Notes: generated by a model from the sequence alone, not told the origin. DNA of 58,746 nucleotides from Gemmatimonadota bacterium (GCA_026706635.1 JAPOYJ010000025.1:1-58746), one strand, 5' to 3'; numbered from the stretch's first letter, positions 49,927-58,746 are shown. Numbers and translations are program-made.

Positions 49927-51491
49927 GAGATCGGCACCGACTGCCCGGCCTGCACATAGGCGTGCTCGTACGCCAGCAGCCCGAGGAGCGCCACTGGCAC
50001 GACCGGCCATCCGACCCAGGTGCCCACCGTCCCCGCGAGCGCACCCAGGAGGCCGACCGCAAAGAAGCGCCGATAGCTGCCGCGCGTCATCTCGCGCTCG
50101 GCGAGGCGGGCGTGGGAGGTTGGCGCAGGCATCAGGACCTCGCCGGCGATAAGCGCCGCGTGCGCCACACTCGAGACCGCGAGGACCACGAACGCCGCTC
50201 GGAGGGCGTCGGGAGGAGCTCCCACGAGGGCGGCTGCAATCGCGGTGGTGCCCCCGCCCGCCACTCCCGCCTGAACCGCGAAGTGCGCCGGGAGGAGGGG
50301 GCTCTGCCACAGGTCGCGGGCCTTGGCCTGCCCGAAGAGGAAGGCAGTGTAGACGGCCGTCAGGAGCGCGAGTACGCCGCCCGTCCACCCGATCCACAAC
50401 GGTACCGCGCCGACGTGAAGCGCAATCCCGAGGTGCGCCCCGAGAATGGCGCCGAAGGCACCGATCACGAACCCTCCCCGCACCAGCCAGCTCCGCCACT
50501 GCGGCCGCAGGAAGATGAGGTGGAAGCGACCTGGGTGCTCCAGGTCCCAGATCAGGATCGCGCCGGTAAGGGCGAGGAAGGTCCCGGCCAGGAGGGGGGC
50601 GCCCAGCGTCCAGAGGGGGCTGTCGGTGGCGAGGACGCCCATCGCCACGAGGAGGAGCGGCACGAGGTACGTTCCGGCCGCGATCGACTTGGTCCAGGTG
50701 TAGAGGGAGACGCGGAAGTCCCACGGGCGGTTGTGGGGAATGTCGTAGCTGAGCACGGCGGCGGCCGAGGAGCTCCAGCCGTCCAGAGCAGCCGGGCCGC
50801 CTCCGGGGTCCCGATCGCCCTGCTCGCTCCACATGTAGATGCCCCCGGGTGGACGCCTGGCGGCGAGCGGGTCCAGCGTCGCCTCGTCCGCGCCCTTGTA
50901 GTACAGCTGCGGGCGGGTGCCCTTCTCGGGTCGGCGCACCGCCACTGCGTCGCGACCCACGATCTCGGCGACTCTCGAGGAAGGGTCGGCCAGGTCGCCC
51001 ACCAGCAGCGCCTCGGTCGGGCAGACGACCACGCAGGCGGGCTCGAGGCCGATGTCGAGGCGGTGGGCGCAGAAGTTGCACTTCTCGGCCGAGTGGTCGG
51101 CGGGGTTGATGAAGATCGCGTCGTAGGGACAGGCGGCGATGCACGCCTTGCAGCCGATGCAGACGCTCTTGTCGAAGTCCACGATCCCGTCCGCCCGCTC
51201 GAACATCGCCGCCGTCGGGCAGGCCTCCACGCAGGGCGGGTCCGCGCACTGGTTGCAGCGCGTGACCTGAAAGGAGCGCTGAGCACTCGGGAAGATCCCG
51301 GTGTCGACGTACTTGACGTAGGTGCGCGTCACGGAGAGCGGCACCTCGTTCTCGGACTTGCACGCGGTGGTGCAGGCGTGGCACCCGATGCACCGGGTCT
51401 GGTCAACCACCTTGGCCCACCGGCGTGGGCTGGCGCCATTCGCCTCGGACGAAGCTGTCTCGGTCAGTGCCATCCCTTCACAATAGGCCAA
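49923..51491 (-). CDS. Fused 4Fe-4S ferredoxin and NrfD/PsrC membrane subunit
   Basis: One 522-residue chain combines the electron-transfer and membrane-anchor subunits that are normally separate. The first 200 residues hold four cysteine clusters (TRCIGCHACTTACKSENEV, TRCNQCADPPCVEACP, KSVCIGCKACIAACPYDA, KCNFCAHRLDIG). From about residue 230 there are eight or more hydrophobic helices of the NrfD type, ending in LLAYEHAYVQAGQSVPIS. It should pass electrons between menaquinol and the catalytic subunit encoded next. TTG 51491 is preferred over ATG 51473 because GGGGAGG lies four bases upstream. Confidence 0.88.
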   Translation of the reverse strand: MAYCEGMALTETASSEANGASPRRWAKVVDQTRCIGCHACTTACKSENEVPLSVTRTYVKYVDTGIFPSAQRSFQVTRCNQCADPPCVEACPTAAMFERADGIVDFDKSVCIGCKACIAACPYDAIFINPADHSAEKCNFCAHRLDIGLEPACVVVCPTEALLVGDLADPSSRVAEIVGRDAVAVRRPEKGTRPQLYYKGADEATLDPLAARRPPGGIYMWSEQGDRDPGGGPAALDGWSSSAAAVLSYDIPHNRPWDFRVSLYTWTKSIAAGTYLVPLLLVAMGVLATDSPLWTLGAPLLAGTFLALTGAILIWDLEHPGRFHLIFLRPQWRSWLVRGGFVIGAFGAILGAHLGIALHVGAVPLWIGWTGGVLALLTAVYTAFLFGQAKARDLWQSPLLPAHFAVQAGVAGGGTTAIAAALVGAPPDALRAAFVVLAVSSVAHAALIAGEVLMPAPTSHARLAEREMTRGSYRRFFAVGLLGALAGTVGTWVGWPVVPVALLGLLAYEHAYVQAGQSVPIS

Positions 51492-51564
51492 TTGGCCTCC
51501 CCTTGCAGCGGGTGGCCCGATCCGGTGTCGGCTTTGCGCGGCCGAAGGTCGTGGCGTACGCTAT

Positions 51565-51740
51565 CTAGCAGCCCGTGGACAAACCTCCCCCGGCAGGAGG
51601 CGCGCTGCATCCGCGCTGGACCGCTTCGCTCTGCGTTGCTTCTTGCACGAATAGCGCTGCTATTCGCGCTGCGAAGCGCCTTGCCAGCCCAGCGCAGCGC
51701 CCCTCTCGGTACTCGGGCGAGGTTACCCACGGGCTGCTAG
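51565..51740 (+). repeat. Complete CTAG-bounded mosaic repeat, 176 bp
   Basis: It begins CTAGCAGCCCGTGGACAA and ends TTACCCACGGGCTGCTAG, with the perfect hairpin CGAATAGC-GCT-GCTATTCG inside. It lies between two divergent genes, 38 bp before the doxX start. Confidence 0.92.
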
Positions 51741-51778
51741 ACCGATTCACTCACCCGCTCAAGGAGGCGACCCACCCG

Positions 51779-52180
51779 ATGTTATGCAAGGACCAACCCA
51801 GACTGAGAGAATGCACGCTCCTGGCGCTTCGCGTCGTGGCAGGCGCCATGTTCCTGATGCACGGCGCCGGGAAGCTCTTCGGCGAATCGTCCGCGGAGGT
51901 CGCCAGCCTGCTGTGGGTTGCCGGTGTGCTGGAGTTCGTCGGCGGAGCGCTGGTGGCGGCCGGGCTCTGGACGAGACCGGTGGCCTTCCTCATCTCGGGA
52001 CAGATGGCTGTCGCCTACTTCAAGGCCCACGCACCCAGGGGCTTCTCGCCGCTCGAGAATGGCGGCGAGCTGGCGGTCCTGTACTGCTTCCTCTGGCTCT
52101 TCCTGTTCGCGAACGGCGCCGGGCAGTACTCGCTCGACGGGTGGTTGGCGTGCAGGAGGTCGGAGAGCGAAGCGGGGTAG
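51779..52180 (+). CDS. DoxX-family membrane protein
   Basis: A 133-residue integral membrane protein with four hydrophobic helices (LLALRVVAGAMFLMHGAGKL, VAGVLEFVGGALVAAGL, PVAFLISGQMAVAYF, LAVLYCFLWLFLFANGAGQY). It has the DoxX features FLMHGAGKLFG and APRGFSPLENGGELA. ATG 51779 has AAGGAGG eleven bases upstream. DoxX-type proteins are linked with thiol or quinone redox in some bacteria; here it converges on a bacilliredoxin gene. Confidence 0.88.
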   Translation: MLCKDQPRLRECTLLALRVVAGAMFLMHGAGKLFGESSAEVASLLWVAGVLEFVGGALVAAGLWTRPVAFLISGQMAVAYFKAHAPRGFSPLENGGELAVLYCFLWLFLFANGAGQYSLDGWLACRRSESEAG

Positions 52181-52200
52181 CGTCGCCGCCGCGTCGCCGC

Positions 52201-52617
52201 TCAGCAGTGCTCCTCGAAGGCCGCCTGGAGGTCGGTGGCGATCGCGGGGGCGGAGCGTCCTTCGATCTGATGTCGCTCGAGCATGAAGACGATATCTCCG
52301 TCCTTCAGCAGGGCGATCGAAGGCGACGAGGGGGGATAGCCCACTAGGTGCCTGCGCGCTGCGGCCGTGGCCTCAATGTCCTGCCCTGCGAAGACCGTCA
52401 CTTTGTGATCCGGCTGCTTCCCGCCCTCCAGCGCCAACGACACTGCGGGCCGGAAGATCCCGGCGGCGCAGCCGCAGACGGAGTTGACGGCCATCAGGAC
52501 CGTGCCGTCCATGGCGTCCATCGCCTGTTCGACCTGCTCCGAGTCGCGCAGCTCCTGGAATCCTTCGCGAACCAGCTCGTGGCGCATCGGCGCGACCATC
52601 ATCTCGGGGTAGGGCAT
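52201..52617 (-). CDS. BrxA/BrxB-family bacilliredoxin
   Basis: A thioredoxin-fold protein of 138 residues with the CxC redox motif in AVNSVCGCAAGIFRPAV, a hallmark of YphP/YqiW-type bacilliredoxins. Such proteins remove bacillithiol from oxidised cysteines, which implies that this organism may make bacillithiol or a similar thiol. The C-terminus (AAFEEHC) adds a third cysteine. It converges on doxX and is divergent from the thioesterase gene. Confidence 0.9.
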   Translation of the reverse strand: MPYPEMMVAPMRHELVREGFQELRDSEQVEQAMDAMDGTVLMAVNSVCGCAAGIFRPAVSLALEGGKQPDHKVTVFAGQDIEATAAARRHLVGYPPSSPSIALLKDGDIVFMLERHQIEGRSAPAIATDLQAAFEEHC

Positions 52618-52662
52618 CTGGGCTCGGCGAACTCCGTCTGATCGACAATCGAATGGTGGGAA

Positions 52663-53148
52663 ATGGGCAGCGACAATTCTAATCTGGGACGGTGCGACGC
52701 AACAAGAGGTGCCGGGCTAGGTTCTGGCGGAGCCGGGCCCGCCAACAGCTGCTTTGTCTGCGGCCCCGACAACCCGATCGGCCTTCACCTTCACTTCCGC
52801 CTAGATGACGACGGGCGATGCGTGGCCGATTTCTCGCCCACCGAGCACCACGTCGGGTATCCGGGAGTGGTCCACGGGGGCATCATCTACAGTGCGCTCG
52901 ACGACTCGATGGCCAACTGGCTGTACCTGCGGGGTGCACGCGCCTACACTGCCCGTTCGAGCGTGCGCTACCGGGCTACGGTGGCCCCGGGCGAAGCTCT
53001 GCGCCTGGAGGGCCGCGCAGTCAGCCGCAGGGGCAGGGTAGTCGAGATGGCGGGGGTGGCCTCGAGGGCGTCGGACGGAGAACTGATGGCCGAGGCCACT
53101 GCGACCTTCGTGGTAGTCGAGGGCCGCGATAGGATTCGGGAAGTGTGA
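52663..53148 (+). CDS. PaaI-type hotdog thioesterase
   Basis: A 161-residue hotdog-fold protein with the family signature GYPGVVHGGIIYSALDDSMAN and RYRATVAPGEALRLEG. The N-terminal CFVCGPDNPIGLHLHF with two cysteines is common in this subgroup. It probably hydrolyses an acyl-CoA ester; its substrate is unknown. Confidence 0.85.
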   Translation: MGSDNSNLGRCDATRGAGLGSGGAGPANSCFVCGPDNPIGLHLHFRLDDDGRCVADFSPTEHHVGYPGVVHGGIIYSALDDSMANWLYLRGARAYTARSSVRYRATVAPGEALRLEGRAVSRRGRVVEMAGVASRASDGELMAEATATFVVVEGRDRIREV

Positions 53149-53169
53149 AGTCGAGGCCGCCGGACAGAG

Positions 53170-54381
53170 TCACTCGGTGCTTGTCCGTACGGCCATGCCT
53201 TCGGTGGCGAACTGGATGCCGGTAACGACGAGGTGCTGCCCGGGCTCGAGGCCGCCGGTTAGGTAGACGGTGTCGTCGGTGCGCTGCAGCACGCGGACGG
53301 GCACGATCGTGACCTCGTTGCTGCCGCTAAGGGCCCACACCTCGTTGCCCGTGCGCAGCGCGGCCCGCGGGACCGTGAAGTAGCGCTCGGGCGCGGCTCC
53401 GTCGATCTGCACGTCGACGAACTGGCCGACCAGGAGCGGGGGGGCCGTGCGAGGGTCGTCGGAAGCGACCCGCTCTTCGCCCACGGGCGCGCCGCCAGCC
53501 ATCGGGTTCGGGATCCGGATCACGACGTCGATCGTCCGGGTCTGCTCGTCGAGCGCGGCTTCGGCGCGGTCCACGTAGCCGTCCCATCGGTAGCGCGTGT
53601 CCCCGTGCCGGGTCGAGACCGAAGCGGGAACCGCGGTGCTCGCGTCACCGGCGGCGAGCTCCCAGAGCCCCGGGATCAGCGCCGCGTCCAGGTCCGACAG
53701 CGGCACCACCACCTCGACCGCGTCGTCGGCGTACAGTCGGCCCACGCTCTGTCCGGCCCCGATGATCTGACCCAGATCTACCGACTCGAAGCGCACGATG
53801 CCGCTGAAGGGCGCGGTCACCTCGGTGCGCGCCAGGGCGAGCTCGGCGTCCGCGAGCCCGGCGCTGTCGCGGGCGAGCGCGGCCCGGGCGGCGCGCAGCT
53901 GGGGCTCGAACAGCGTGAGCGGACTGGCCTGCTCCCCTGCCTCGCCCCACTGGCGCCGGTAGCCTTCGTACTCCTCGCGCGCGATCCGCGCCTCCTCTTC
54001 GGCCTGCAGGAGCGCGACCTCCTGCGCGGCCACATTGGCGCTCGCCTGCTGCACGCGGTTGCGGTAGTCGGCATCGTCAATCCGGAAGAGAAGCTGGCCC
54101 GGGGCCACCCGCCCGCCGCTCTGGAAGGACGAGGCCACCCACGCGACCTTCCCGTTGATCTGGGCGGCCACGTCGATCTCGGCGCGCGGCCGGACGGTTC
54201 CGGCCCCGTAGACCGGGATCGCGCCCTCGCTGGCCTGGGCCGGCACCGTGGTCACGAAGGGTACCCGCGACGGCGGTTCCCTGAGCGGAGGTTCCGGCCT
54301 CAGCAGGATCATGACCATCGCTATGACGACGGCGGCTCCGATAATCCACACCGGGAGCAGTCGGCTGCGCAAAGCACTCAT
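53170..54381 (-). CDS. RND efflux membrane-fusion (adaptor) protein
   Basis: A 403-residue periplasmic adaptor with one N-terminal membrane helix (LPVWIIGAAVVIAMVMILL). The first half-motif is GAGTVRPRAEIDVAAQINGK, then a coiled-coil hairpin rich in Ala, Glu and Arg, the second lipoyl half APFSGIVRFESVDLGQIIGA, and a beta-barrel with ERYFTVPRAALRTGNEVW. It is transcribed away from the RND pump gene and presumably pairs with it. No outer-membrane channel gene is present nearby. Confidence 0.9.
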   Translation of the reverse strand: MSALRSRLLPVWIIGAAVVIAMVMILLRPEPPLREPPSRVPFVTTVPAQASEGAIPVYGAGTVRPRAEIDVAAQINGKVAWVASSFQSGGRVAPGQLLFRIDDADYRNRVQQASANVAAQEVALLQAEEEARIAREEYEGYRRQWGEAGEQASPLTLFEPQLRAARAALARDSAGLADAELALARTEVTAPFSGIVRFESVDLGQIIGAGQSVGRLYADDAVEVVVPLSDLDAALIPGLWELAAGDASTAVPASVSTRHGDTRYRWDGYVDRAEAALDEQTRTIDVVIRIPNPMAGGAPVGEERVASDDPRTAPPLLVGQFVDVQIDGAAPERYFTVPRAALRTGNEVWALSGSNEVTIVPVRVLQRTDDTVYLTGGLEPGQHLVVTGIQFATEGMAVRTSTE

Positions 54382-54831
54382 CGAGGTTTCGTTCCCTTCG
54401 GAGGGTTGTCGTTGCCCGCATCCGGCCCCGGCGCGGACGCCGTGCGTCCATCAAGCACGTCGGCGGCGATCCTACGCATAGTGCGAGTGATGGTTGTCGT
54501 CAAGTCAACGCTCTCAAAGCAGCCTCACAGGCCGTCGACAGGTCCCACTCGGAGCGCGGTTTCCTGCAAATGTTGGCCAGCGCTGGCGGTCGCGTCAAGG
54601 CTGTCCTCGCCGCATCCAGGTCTCGAAGAGACCATCCCCGGATGCGCTGACCGGCGCACCCCGAAGGCGACCTGAGAGCACGGCCGATCCCCTTCTCCCG
54701 CTCGCTCGCTTCGTCAGCGTCGCTCGCAGCCCCTCTCCACCGCTTGTTAGGCGAGAGGAAAAACCACATCATACACCATCAACCCCAAGAACCAACCGTC
54801 CGCGGAAGCGGGGTGGCCTCAGGGAGGAGCC
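54382..54831. other. 450-bp gap between divergent pump genes, no gene seen
   Basis: No frame with coding character is visible. The stretch 54680-54760 is C-rich and followed by a run of A and C (AGAGGAAAAACCACATCATA), the likely promoter zone for the plus-strand genes. No copy of the mosaic repeats is present here. Confidence 0.5.
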
Positions 54832-55326
54832 GTGGTCCGCGTTGCCGCACCTTCGATCGGCGTCCTCGCCGTCGTTGGCCCGCTTGCCATCGGGTGCACC
54901 TCGGGCCACCCGCGCCATCCGGTCGGAGCCGAGGCAGCCGCCCCCAATGCCGAACGGTGGGTGCTGAATGCGGCCGCCAGCGACAGCCTGGCCCCGGAGC
55001 TCCCGGCGAGCGCACCGAGGTCCGTGCGCAATGCGGTCCGCGAGCTGATGGATAACCGCCCCCAGCAGGTCGTCGTTCAGCTCGATGGAACCGAGCTTCG
55101 GATCGACTTGCATCCAGAAACCAACGTGGGACGGGTTATGAGCCTCCATTGCACCCAATACGCAGAGAGGTTCCGGCTGGCCAGCGGCCGGCTGTACCTT
55201 GATCATCGCCTCACCTGCGGACAATTCCAGTTCGAGGTCGTGCTGGTGTTCGAGCGGGAGTACGACGGGCTGGATGAACCTTCCGCTCCCCTGTCCCCTT
55301 CCGCTGGGTGGATGAGTCCGAAGTGA
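54832..55326 (+). CDS. Hypothetical lipoprotein preceding the RND pump
   Basis: GTG 54832 has GGAGG upstream. The signal GVLAVVGPLAIGCTSG carries a lipobox. The mature 140 residues contain PRSVRNAVRELMDNRPQQVV, a strand-rich centre and two more cysteines (LHCTQYAERF, LTCGQFQF). The family is not recognised. Its end overlaps the pump gene by about 19 bp, so it is translated with it and may be an accessory subunit. Confidence 0.65.
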   Translation: MVRVAAPSIGVLAVVGPLAIGCTSGHPRHPVGAEAAAPNAERWVLNAAASDSLAPELPASAPRSVRNAVRELMDNRPQQVVVQLDGTELRIDLHPETNVGRVMSLHCTQYAERFRLASGRLYLDHRLTCGQFQFEVVLVFEREYDGLDEPSAPLSPSAGWMSPK

Positions 55327-58300
55327 CCGGCCACCCTGCCGGACCGATCGCGTTCATGGCCCGCAACGGCGTGGCCGCGAACGTTCTGATGCTCTTCCTG
55401 GTCCTGGCCGGCCTTGCGGCGGCGCGGAATCTGGTTCAGGAGGTCCTCCCCGACCTGTCGCTGGACCAGGTTCAGGTCCTCGTCGTCTACCCCGGCGCCA
55501 TCCCCGGCGAGATCGAGGAGTCGGTCGTCGGGCAGGTCGAGGAGCGGATCCGGGGGGTGGAGGGGCTGGACCAGCTGGAGGCGACCGCTTCCGAGGGCTT
55601 CGGGTCGGTTGTGGCTCACTTCAGGGCGGGCACGGATCTCGACCGCGCGATGAACGAGGTCAAGGCCGAGGTCGACCGCATCGCTCTGCCCGCCGAGGCG
55701 GAGCGACCCCAGGTGCGGGAGGTCACGAGCCGGCAGAACGTCATCCGCCTGCTGGTTCACGGGAACGTCCCAGAGCGCACCCTCAAGGAGTGGGCGTACG
55801 ACATCGAGGAGGGGATCTCGGCGCTGCCCGAGGTGTCGCTGGCCGAAGTGAGCGGCGCCCGACCCTACGAGCTCTCGATCGAGGTGCCGGGGAGTCGGCT
55901 CCGGGCTCTCGGCCTCACACTCGAGGACGTCGCGTTCGCGGTGCGGCAGGGCTCGCTGGAGCTGTCGGCGGGCAGGCTGTCGACCGGCGACGAGGAGATC
56001 CTCGTCCGGACCCTGGGCCGAAACTACGACCAGGGCGACTTCGAGGAGATCATCGTCCTGACCCGCACCGACGGGACCGCGGTCCGCCTGGGGGAGATCG
56101 CAACGGTGCGCGACGGGTTTGCGGACACCGACCTCAGCCTGCGCTTCAACGGCCAGCCCGCGGTGGCCGTCGACGTGTACCGCTCCTCTAACGAGAAGGT
56201 CTTGGAGATCGCCGAGGCGGTGAGGGAACACCTCGACAGCGAGGTTCTCCCCGCCCTTCCCGCCGGAATCGGCGTCGAGATCTGGAAGGACGACTCGGTG
56301 GAGGTGTCGGGCCGGCTCGGCCTGATGATCGAGAACGCGCTCCTGGGTCTGGCGCTCGTGCTCGCGGTGCTCACCCTCTTCCTGGAAGTGCGGCTGGCGG
56401 CGTGGGTGGCCACCGGCCTGGCGGTCTCCTTCCTCGGGACCTTCCTCTTCATGGAATGGCTCGGCCTCTCCGTCAACATGTTCTCGCTGATGGCGCTCGT
56501 CCTCGCGCTGGGGATCGTGGTGGACGACGCGATTGTGGTGGGAGAGAGCGTCTTCTCCGAACGGGAGCGGGGTGTGCGCGGGCTGGCCGCGGCGATCCGG
56601 GGGACCCGGCGGGTCAGCGCGCCCGTCATCTTCTCGGTGCTCACCACGGTGACGGCCTTCGCCGCCCTCCTGCCCCTTCCCGGCCCGCAGGGGCAGCTCG
56701 GTCGCCCGATCCCGATGGTGGTGATCATCGTCCTGCTCATCTCCCTGGTCGAGTCGCTCCTGGTGCTGCCGAACCACCTGTCGCACCTGCCCGCTCCGGC
56801 CGCTGGCGGCGAGGGTCGGCTCTCAGGGCGGCTCGCCCGCATCCGGGGGCAGGTGGACATCCTGCTCAGGCGTATGGTGAACGGCCCGCTCGACCGCGGG
56901 CTGCGCCTGGCGGTACGCCGGCCCGGCGTTGTGCTCGCTTCGGCCGCCGGACTGACCGTCATCACCCTGGCGGCGGTCCGCACGGGGGTGGTGCCCAATC
57001 AGTTCCTGACGCCCATCGAGGGCGAGGTCGTCTTCGCCAACCTCGAGATGCCCGTTGGCACGCCGGCGGAGCGTACATCGGCGGTTGCGCGGCAGATCGA
57101 GGCGGCAGGGCATCGCGCGGTGGAGCGCCTCTCGCGGGAGCAGGATCCCGATGCGGACCCCCTGGAGGCCGCGGTCGCGGTGACCGTGGGCCGTCAGGCG
57201 GCGCTCTTCGACCCGCTCGGAGGCAACGCCACGGAGGCGGCCCGCGGCCACCTGGGCGCCGTCCAGTTCAAGCTCGAGGGCTGGGAGCGCCACGACATCG
57301 CCTCGTCCACCTTCGAGAGGGCGTGGCGCGACGAGGTCGGGGCGCTGCCGGGCGTCAGATCGCTGACAATCTCCTCGAACCTGATCACCCTCGGGCTCCC
57401 CGTCCACTTCAACCTCTCGCACCCGGACCCTGAACGGCTCGCCGCGATCGCCGACGAATTCGTCGGCGAGCTTAGCCTCATCGACGGCGTCTTCGACGTG
57501 CGCAGCAACCTCGACCAGGGGGCCCGCGAGCTGCAGCTGGAGCTGAAGCCGGCGGGGCGCACCCTGAATCTCACCGTCGGACACTTCGCGTCGCAGCTCC
57601 GCTCCGCCTTCTTCGGCGCCGAGGTGATCCGTGTGCAGCGCGGGCGCGAGGACGTGGGCGTCTTCGTGCGCCTGCCCGAGGAGGAGCGCAACTCCGCCGA
57701 CGACGTGGAGCGCTATCTGGTGCGCACCCCCGCGGGCGAGGTTCCGCTGGGGCAGGTGGCTTCGGCCGACTTCGCGCGTTCCGCGGCCACCATCCACCGC
57801 ATGGACGGACGCCGCGCCGTCACGGTCACTGCGGACGTGGATGCGGCGATCGCGACCGGCCAGCAGGTCAACCGGACCCTCGACGAAGGCATCCTCGCCC
57901 GCCTTTCGGCCGAGGACGGCCTCTTCGAGCACACGTACGGCGGCCAGCGCGAACAGCAGGAGCAGGCCAACGCGGATCTGCGCCGCTCGCTCTTCCTGGC
58001 GATCCTCGTCATGTACGCCCTGATGGCGATTCCCTTCGGATCCTACGTCCAGCCCCTGATCATCCTGGCCGCGGTTCCCCTTGGAGCGATCGGAGCGGTC
58101 GCCGGACATATGCTCCTCGGGCTGAGCCTGAGCATCTGGTCGATGTACGGGCTCGTCGGGGTGAGCGGCGTGGTCGTCAACGACTCGCTTATGATGATCA
58201 AGTTCGTGAACGACCTGAGGGCGTCGGGAATGCCGGTCCGCGAGGCGATCGTCACAGGGGCGAAGGACCGCTTCCGGGCCATCCTGCTGACCTCGGTGAC

Positions 58301-58481
58301 GACGTTCGTGGGGGTGGCGCCGCTGGTCTTCGAGACCAGCACGCACGCTCAGCACCTGGTGCCGCTCGCCGCCTCGGTCGGGTTCGGGGTGCTTGTCGCC
58401 ACGGTGCTTCTGATGCTGGTGGTGCCAGCGCTCCTGGCCGCGCACGCTGCGCTCATGGGCGGAAGGGGAGAGGTACCATGA
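55308..58481 (+). CDS. RND-family efflux transporter permease
   Basis: A 1057-residue inner-membrane pump. It has the twelve-helix layout with two large periplasmic loops, the first helix after MARNGVAANVLMLFLVLAGL, the intramembrane acidic pair in ALGIVVDDAIVVGESVFS, and the second-half helices SLFLAILVMYALMAIPFGSY, VGVSGVVVNDSLMMIKF and LVATVLLMLVVPALLAA. It resembles AcrB/MdtB-type HAE pumps more than metal pumps, but substrates cannot be told. The start is GTG 55308, or GTG 55323 if the overlap is shorter. It works with the divergent adaptor. Confidence 0.93.
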   Translation: MDESEVTGHPAGPIAFMARNGVAANVLMLFLVLAGLAAARNLVQEVLPDLSLDQVQVLVVYPGAIPGEIEESVVGQVEERIRGVEGLDQLEATASEGFGSVVAHFRAGTDLDRAMNEVKAEVDRIALPAEAERPQVREVTSRQNVIRLLVHGNVPERTLKEWAYDIEEGISALPEVSLAEVSGARPYELSIEVPGSRLRALGLTLEDVAFAVRQGSLELSAGRLSTGDEEILVRTLGRNYDQGDFEEIIVLTRTDGTAVRLGEIATVRDGFADTDLSLRFNGQPAVAVDVYRSSNEKVLEIAEAVREHLDSEVLPALPAGIGVEIWKDDSVEVSGRLGLMIENALLGLALVLAVLTLFLEVRLAAWVATGLAVSFLGTFLFMEWLGLSVNMFSLMALVLALGIVVDDAIVVGESVFSERERGVRGLAAAIRGTRRVSAPVIFSVLTTVTAFAALLPLPGPQGQLGRPIPMVVIIVLLISLVESLLVLPNHLSHLPAPAAGGEGRLSGRLARIRGQVDILLRRMVNGPLDRGLRLAVRRPGVVLASAAGLTVITLAAVRTGVVPNQFLTPIEGEVVFANLEMPVGTPAERTSAVARQIEAAGHRAVERLSREQDPDADPLEAAVAVTVGRQAALFDPLGGNATEAARGHLGAVQFKLEGWERHDIASSTFERAWRDEVGALPGVRSLTISSNLITLGLPVHFNLSHPDPERLAAIADEFVGELSLIDGVFDVRSNLDQGARELQLELKPAGRTLNLTVGHFASQLRSAFFGAEVIRVQRGREDVGVFVRLPEEERNSADDVERYLVRTPAGEVPLGQVASADFARSAATIHRMDGRRAVTVTADVDAAIATGQQVNRTLDEGILARLSAEDGLFEHTYGGQREQQEQANADLRRSLFLAILVMYALMAIPFGSYVQPLIILAAVPLGAIGAVAGHMLLGLSLSIWSMYGLVGVSGVVVNDSLMMIKFVNDLRASGMPVREAIVTGAKDRFRAILLTSVTTFVGVAPLVFETSTHAQHLVPLAASVGFGVLVATVLLMLVVPALLAAHAALMGGRGEVP

Positions 58482-58489
58482 GGCCAGGG

Positions 58490-58746
58490 CTGCCGCAGTC
58501 CGTGGGCAGGCCCGGACGAGCAACGCAGAGCGGAGCCGAACCCCTGGGCACGGGCATTGTAAACTATGGATTACATATTGTAAAGTACGGATTACATTTT
58601 GGAAGGGCGAGCTAAGCGCTCCAGCGCGGATGCAGCGCTGCTCGAATGCCGTGGGAGCCTGTCCTCGGGCTGCCGCAGTCCGTGGGCAGTCTCGCGCGAG
58701 CACCGAGAGCGGCGAAGCGCTCCGCTGGCAAGGCGCGACGAAGGGC
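58490..58746. repeat. Mosaic repeat array with nested TGTAA module, continuing past the window edge
   Basis: CAGTCCGTGGGCAGGCCCGG and AGCAACGCAGAGCGGAGCC begin the array. The right-end segment GATGCAGCGCTGCTCGAATGC and GCCGTGGGAGCCTGTCC follows the TGTAA module, then a second module starts with CAGTCCGTGGGCAGTCTCGC. Confidence 0.85.
58556..58602. repeat. TGTAA double palindrome (copy I)
   Basis: TGTAAACTATGGATTACA and TGTAAAGTACGGATTACA, 21 bp apart, nested in the array after the RND gene. Confidence 0.85.

Noticed and set aside
47005-51393. A single 1462-residue minus-strand open frame
   Set aside because: Only the part below 49926 has molybdoenzyme features; the rest is an arginine-rich shadow of the ferredoxin-NrfD gene in another frame.
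54700-54760. GTTAGGC near 54748, like an integron attC core
   Set aside because: No matching partner core or stem structure was found upstream and no cassette-type genes are nearby.

Overview
This is a 58.7 kb, very GC-rich bacterial window, densely coded, with many short stop/start overlaps (ATGA, GTGA, TTGA). A de novo menaquinone pathway, TonB-dependent uptake, many outer-membrane-type lipoproteins with Ig-like domains, a VPS10/BNR-repeat secreted protein, an NrfD-linked molybdoenzyme and RND efflux together suggest a Gram-negative, menaquinone-using bacterium. Gemmatimonadota or a neighbouring phylum fits best. This is inferred from gene content, since no rRNA gene is present.

Layout. 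1-1070: tail of a tyrosine recombinase, a repeat remnant and a fragment of an M14-type carboxypeptidase, then a TPP riboswitch. 1070-6550: thiC, an aldehyde dehydrogenase, a fused FakA-FakB-like fatty acid kinase and a small unknown gene. 6.7-10.8 kb: a lipoprotein metalloprotease, an ArsC-family gene with an in-frame TGA at its redox cysteine (candidate selenoprotein), a beta-barrel protein and a LOG-like protein. 10.7-15.1 kb: tandemly duplicated Ig-like lipoproteins with broken copies of their neighbours, then purK and purE. 15.4-18.7 kb: a large VPS10/BNR protein. 19-30 kb: one long minus-strand cluster, menF-menD-menB-menA, then menE-tyrS, then a geranylgeranyl-reductase-like flavoprotein with a FecCD-type permease and its ATPase. 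30.5-37.2 kb: ppk1, an NAD-salvage pair and lipoproteins. 37.5-41.1 kb: lysine/diaminopimelate genes asd-dapB-dapA-dapD. 41.5-46.9 kb: class I aldolase, SixA-like phosphatase, TonB receptor with a coupled lipoprotein. 47-51.5 kb: two-gene molybdopterin oxidoreductase with a fused ferredoxin-NrfD partner. 51.8-58.5 kb: DoxX, bacilliredoxin, thioesterase, and a divergent membrane-fusion and RND pump pair.

The most unusual feature is a mosaic family of non-coding repeats that fills most intergenic gaps. Complete copies (about 176-230 bp) run from CTAG to CTAG with inverted ends of the form CTAGCAGYCCGTGGACAA. Many carry an inner 39-bp module made of two 18-bp palindromes, TGTAA-N8-TTACA, set 21 bp apart. 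These repeats supply the stop codon of many neighbouring genes, supply the start and first residues of at least one exported protein, sit at a duplication junction, and in menE the inner module is translated in frame. The second notable feature is the candidate selenocysteine gene at 8762-9118. The third is asd, whose only start compatible with an intact NADP-binding loop is an ATC preceded by a well-placed Shine-Dalgarno sequence.
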